Shown one piece after another: positions 62,395 through 64,000 of a stretch of 64,000 bases of DNA. This DNA is from JADGGV01 sp035715725 (lineage in GTDB: Bacteria > Gemmatimonadota > Gemmatimonadetes > Longimicrobiales > RSA9): NCBI GenBank assembly GCA_035715725.1, contig DASTKT010000012.1, positions 1-64,000 on the forward strand. Reading direction: 5' to 3'. Each line of letters begins with the position of its first letter. Position 1 is the stretch's first letter. Under the pieces are notes generated by a model. The model did no database searches. It saw nothing but the letters and a program-made list of their open reading frames with translations, and was not told where the DNA came from. The position numbers and the translations under genes were made by a program.

Positions 62395-62691
62395 TCACCC
62401 GTCCACCAGCTCCGCGTACTCCGGGTGCCGCCGGATGTAGCTCGCGACGAACGGGCACTCCGCCACCACCCGGAGCCCCTGCGCCCGCGCCCACTCCAGC
62501 GCCGTGCGCGCCAGCCGGCTGCCCACCCCCTTCCCCTCCGCCGCCGACGGCACCTCGGTATGCGTGAACACCACGGTGTCCTCGCCCTGGCGCCGGTACG
62601 CCGTGAAGGCAACGGCGCCGTCCACACGGGCCTCGAACCGTCGTCTATCCGGGTCGTGCCTGACGTCGATCGTCGCGCCGGCCTCGCTCAT
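62395..62691 (-). CDS. Small GNAT-type N-acetyltransferase
   Basis: This 98-residue protein is of the short YjdJ/NATD1-like (Gcn5-related) group. The acetyl-CoA loop is AAEGKGVGSRLARTALEWAR and the C-terminal block is VVAECPFVASYIRRHPEYA, matching the family's CPFV..YI..HPEY signature. The ATG follows GGAGGGGGAG. It lies 46 bp downstream of the antiporter-rhodanese gene (counting the extended stop) on the same strand, and is convergent with DUF3037. Confidence 0.93.
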   Translation of the reverse strand: MSEAGATIDVRHDPDRRRFEARVDGAVAFTAYRRQGEDTVVFTHTEVPSAAEGKGVGSRLARTALEWARAQGLRVVAECPFVASYIRRHPEYAELVDG

Positions 62692-62737
62692 ACTCCCCCT
62701 CCACGGCGTGTCGTTGCGTGTGGCCGGCGTCTCGCGC

Positions 62738-64000
62738 TCACGCGGCCCGGCGCGGCTCGACGGGCAAGCCCCGCGCCTGCCAGGCGTCCCACCCGCCGAG
62801 CAGCGCGCGGGCCCGCGTCCACCCCGCCTGCTGAAGCTCGCGCGCCACCCGGGCGCTCGTCGCTTCGTCCCTTCACGTGCAGTACAGCACGAGCCAGGCG
62901 TCGTACGGCAGGCCGAGCCGCGTGACCGTGCGCACCGCGTCGTCCGGCGGGATGCGCAGCGCGCCCGCCGCCATCTCGGTGCTGTCGCCCCAGGCCGAGT
63001 CCGTGCGCGCGTCGAGCAGGTAGTGCGGCGTGCCGGAGCGCTCCAGCGCGGCCAGCTCGTCGGGCGTGATCCGCTCGCGGTCCGCGACGACGTCCCGCGC
63101 CACGCCGCCCGCCTCCCGCGCGGCCGCCGGCGGCGGCGGCGCCACCTGCTCCGGCCCCGGGACGCGGGCGCCGACCTCCGGCGCCGCCGCGCCGGCCGCG
63201 CCCGCCGGGCGCTCGGCGGCCGGCAGCGGTGGCACGGAGCGCGGCGGCGGCGGCGCCGCCGTCGCCTGGGGGAGCGGCTCCGGCCGCGCGAGCAGCACCT
63301 GCGAGCCGCCGTGTACCACGATCGAGAGGAGCACCACGAGCGCGGTCACCGCGAACAGGTCCTGGCTCCCCGGCACGCCGGCGAAGACGGCCAGCAGCAC
63401 CAGCAGGAGCGAGCTGAGCCCGCGCGGCCCGAACCAGACCACGAAAAGCCGGCTGCGCCGGTCGAGGCGGGTGGGCGCGAGCGTCGCCAGCAGGATCAGC
63501 GAGCGCGAGAAGAGCGCGACCGCGGCGAACGCCAGCGTCGCCGGCCGGACCACCTCCAACCCCAGCCAGATCGCGGAGACGCCCAGCGCGACGAACGTGA
63601 AGAGCAGCGCCATCGACGCGCTCGCCTCGCCGTAGTCGAAGAAGCAGTCGCACAGCTCGACGTCCACCGCGGCGATCGTGAGCCCCGCCGCGAACGCCGC
63701 GATGAAGCCGCTCCCGCCCACGGCCTCCGCCCCCGCGAACGCCGTCAGCGACACGCCCAGCACATAGAGCGACTCGTAGTCGCGCCGCACCCCGCCCCGC
63801 CGCCGCGCCAGCTCCAGCGCGCCGATCGCCAGCAGCGCCACCACCACGCCACCGCCGACGCCCAGGAGCAGCACCCGCCCGCCCACGGCCCACCACCCGG
63901 CCCCGGGCGTGGCCCCGGGGAGCAGCGTCGCGATGGCCACAAGCACCACCGGCAGCAGCAGCGCGTCGTTCATCCCGCTCTCGATCCGGAGCGCGGTCCG
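62738..64000 (-). CDS. CPA1 antiporter-rhodanese fusion with in-frame TGA (candidate selenoprotein), 5-prime partial
   Basis: The gene runs off the right edge: frame opens with RTALRIESGMNDALLLPVV, the middle of an antiporter helix. Several membrane helices follow to about 63300, then a Pro/Ala linker and a rhodanese domain (ITPDELAAL, HYLLDARTDSAWGD). At 62873-62875 the frame meets TGA right after LVLYCT. The same frame continues RDEATSARVARELQQAGW and ALLGGWDAWQARGLPVEP to a TGA at 62738-62740. Cys-containing relatives have YC-x-C-PNEATSARVA, so the TGA replaces the catalytic cysteine. Selenocysteine is the favoured reading; the alternatives are a recent nonsense mutation or sequencing error. 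Without readthrough the protein would end at 62873, lacking the active site. Confidence 0.75.
62839..62859 (-). promoter_or_regulatory. Candidate bacterial SECIS-like hairpin
   Basis: In the mRNA, 16 nt after the UGA, GCGCC pairs with GGCGC (62856-62852 with 62846-62842) around a 5-nt loop CGGGU. Beyond one A-G mismatch two more pairs extend the stem. The loop begins 22 nt after the UGA and has G among its first two bases, similar to the position and loop of the E. coli fdhF element. Any GC-rich DNA forms hairpins, so this alone is weak. Confidence 0.5.

Noticed and set aside
62873..62875. Taking the TGA as the genuine end of the antiporter gene
   Set aside because: The protein would stop inside the rhodanese active-site loop, while the following 44 codons in the same frame are a clear rhodanese C-terminus. 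A nonsense mutation or sequencing error cannot be excluded, so it is kept as the alternative.

Overview
This 64-kb window is very GC-rich. Its genes are dense, short-spaced and often translationally coupled through ATGA or GTGA overlaps. The gene content suggests a didermic, aerobic, heterotrophic soil-type bacterium, and I infer Gemmatimonadota. The reasons are a PadR regulator coupled to a MacB/FtsX-type (ADOP) permease plus a second such permease, a secreted tricorn-type protease, M1 and M24 peptidases with signal peptides, a BamA/TamB pair, a PPi-type phosphofructokinase, and many GC-rich intergenic repeats. Phylum is inference. I recognised no rRNA or tRNA gene.

Layout. 0-6 kb: an ABC exporter operon (ATPase, GldF/GldG-like permease, secreted DUF1080-like protein), an M1 aminopeptidase and a VOC protein. 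6-13.7 kb: a BamA/TamA-family protein and a 1697-residue TamB, overlapping by one base. 13.7-17 kb: a PAS-PAS-GAF histidine kinase and an NAD(P)-binding epimerase. 17.4-24.8 kb: a full cbb3 oxidase locus on the minus strand (ccoN-O-Q-P, then ccoG, a FixH-like mini-protein, ccoI, ccoS), with a divergent SafE/TauE-like gene at 25 kb. 25.9-28.9 kb: padR and its permease. 29-30.7 kb: a RidA protein and a 1.2-kb gene-free, repeat-rich stretch. 30.7-38 kb: tricorn protease, tyrS and a PBP4-type carboxypeptidase. 38.6-41.8 kb: a single-domain response regulator and a class A PBP. 41.8-44.9 kb: folE, a Rieske-ferredoxin reductase fusion and a divergent MarR regulator. 44.9-48.5 kb: a molybdate operon (XRE-type regulator, modA, modB, modC) with a visible, apparently leaderless promoter. 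49-53.5 kb: an Xaa-Pro aminopeptidase, a tiny zinc ribbon and the second MacB-like permease. 53.7-58.4 kb: PPi-type phosphofructokinase, a copper-monooxygenase-like protein, a lipoprotein with a Hint domain and a Tat-exported metallo-beta-lactamase-fold protein. 58.4-64 kb: a CvrA/NhaP2-type antiporter, two small exported or membrane proteins, a HipA-like kinase with DUF3037, a GNAT, and at the edge a second CPA antiporter fused to a rhodanese domain.

The most striking observation is in that last gene. The rhodanese reading frame is interrupted by one TGA exactly where the catalytic cysteine is expected. The same frame then continues for 44 codons of textbook rhodanese C-terminus, and a small GC hairpin with a G-rich loop sits about 21 nt after the TGA. 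This fits a selenocysteine rhodanese fused to a cation/proton antiporter. Other notable items are a protein with the His/Met pattern of both copper sites of peptidylglycine/dopamine monooxygenases, an orphan Hint domain in a lipoprotein, a leaderless promoter with repeated operator-like sites on the molybdate regulator, a PadR-operator-like palindrome, and two dispersed intergenic repeat families, one of them arranged as facing inverted pairs.
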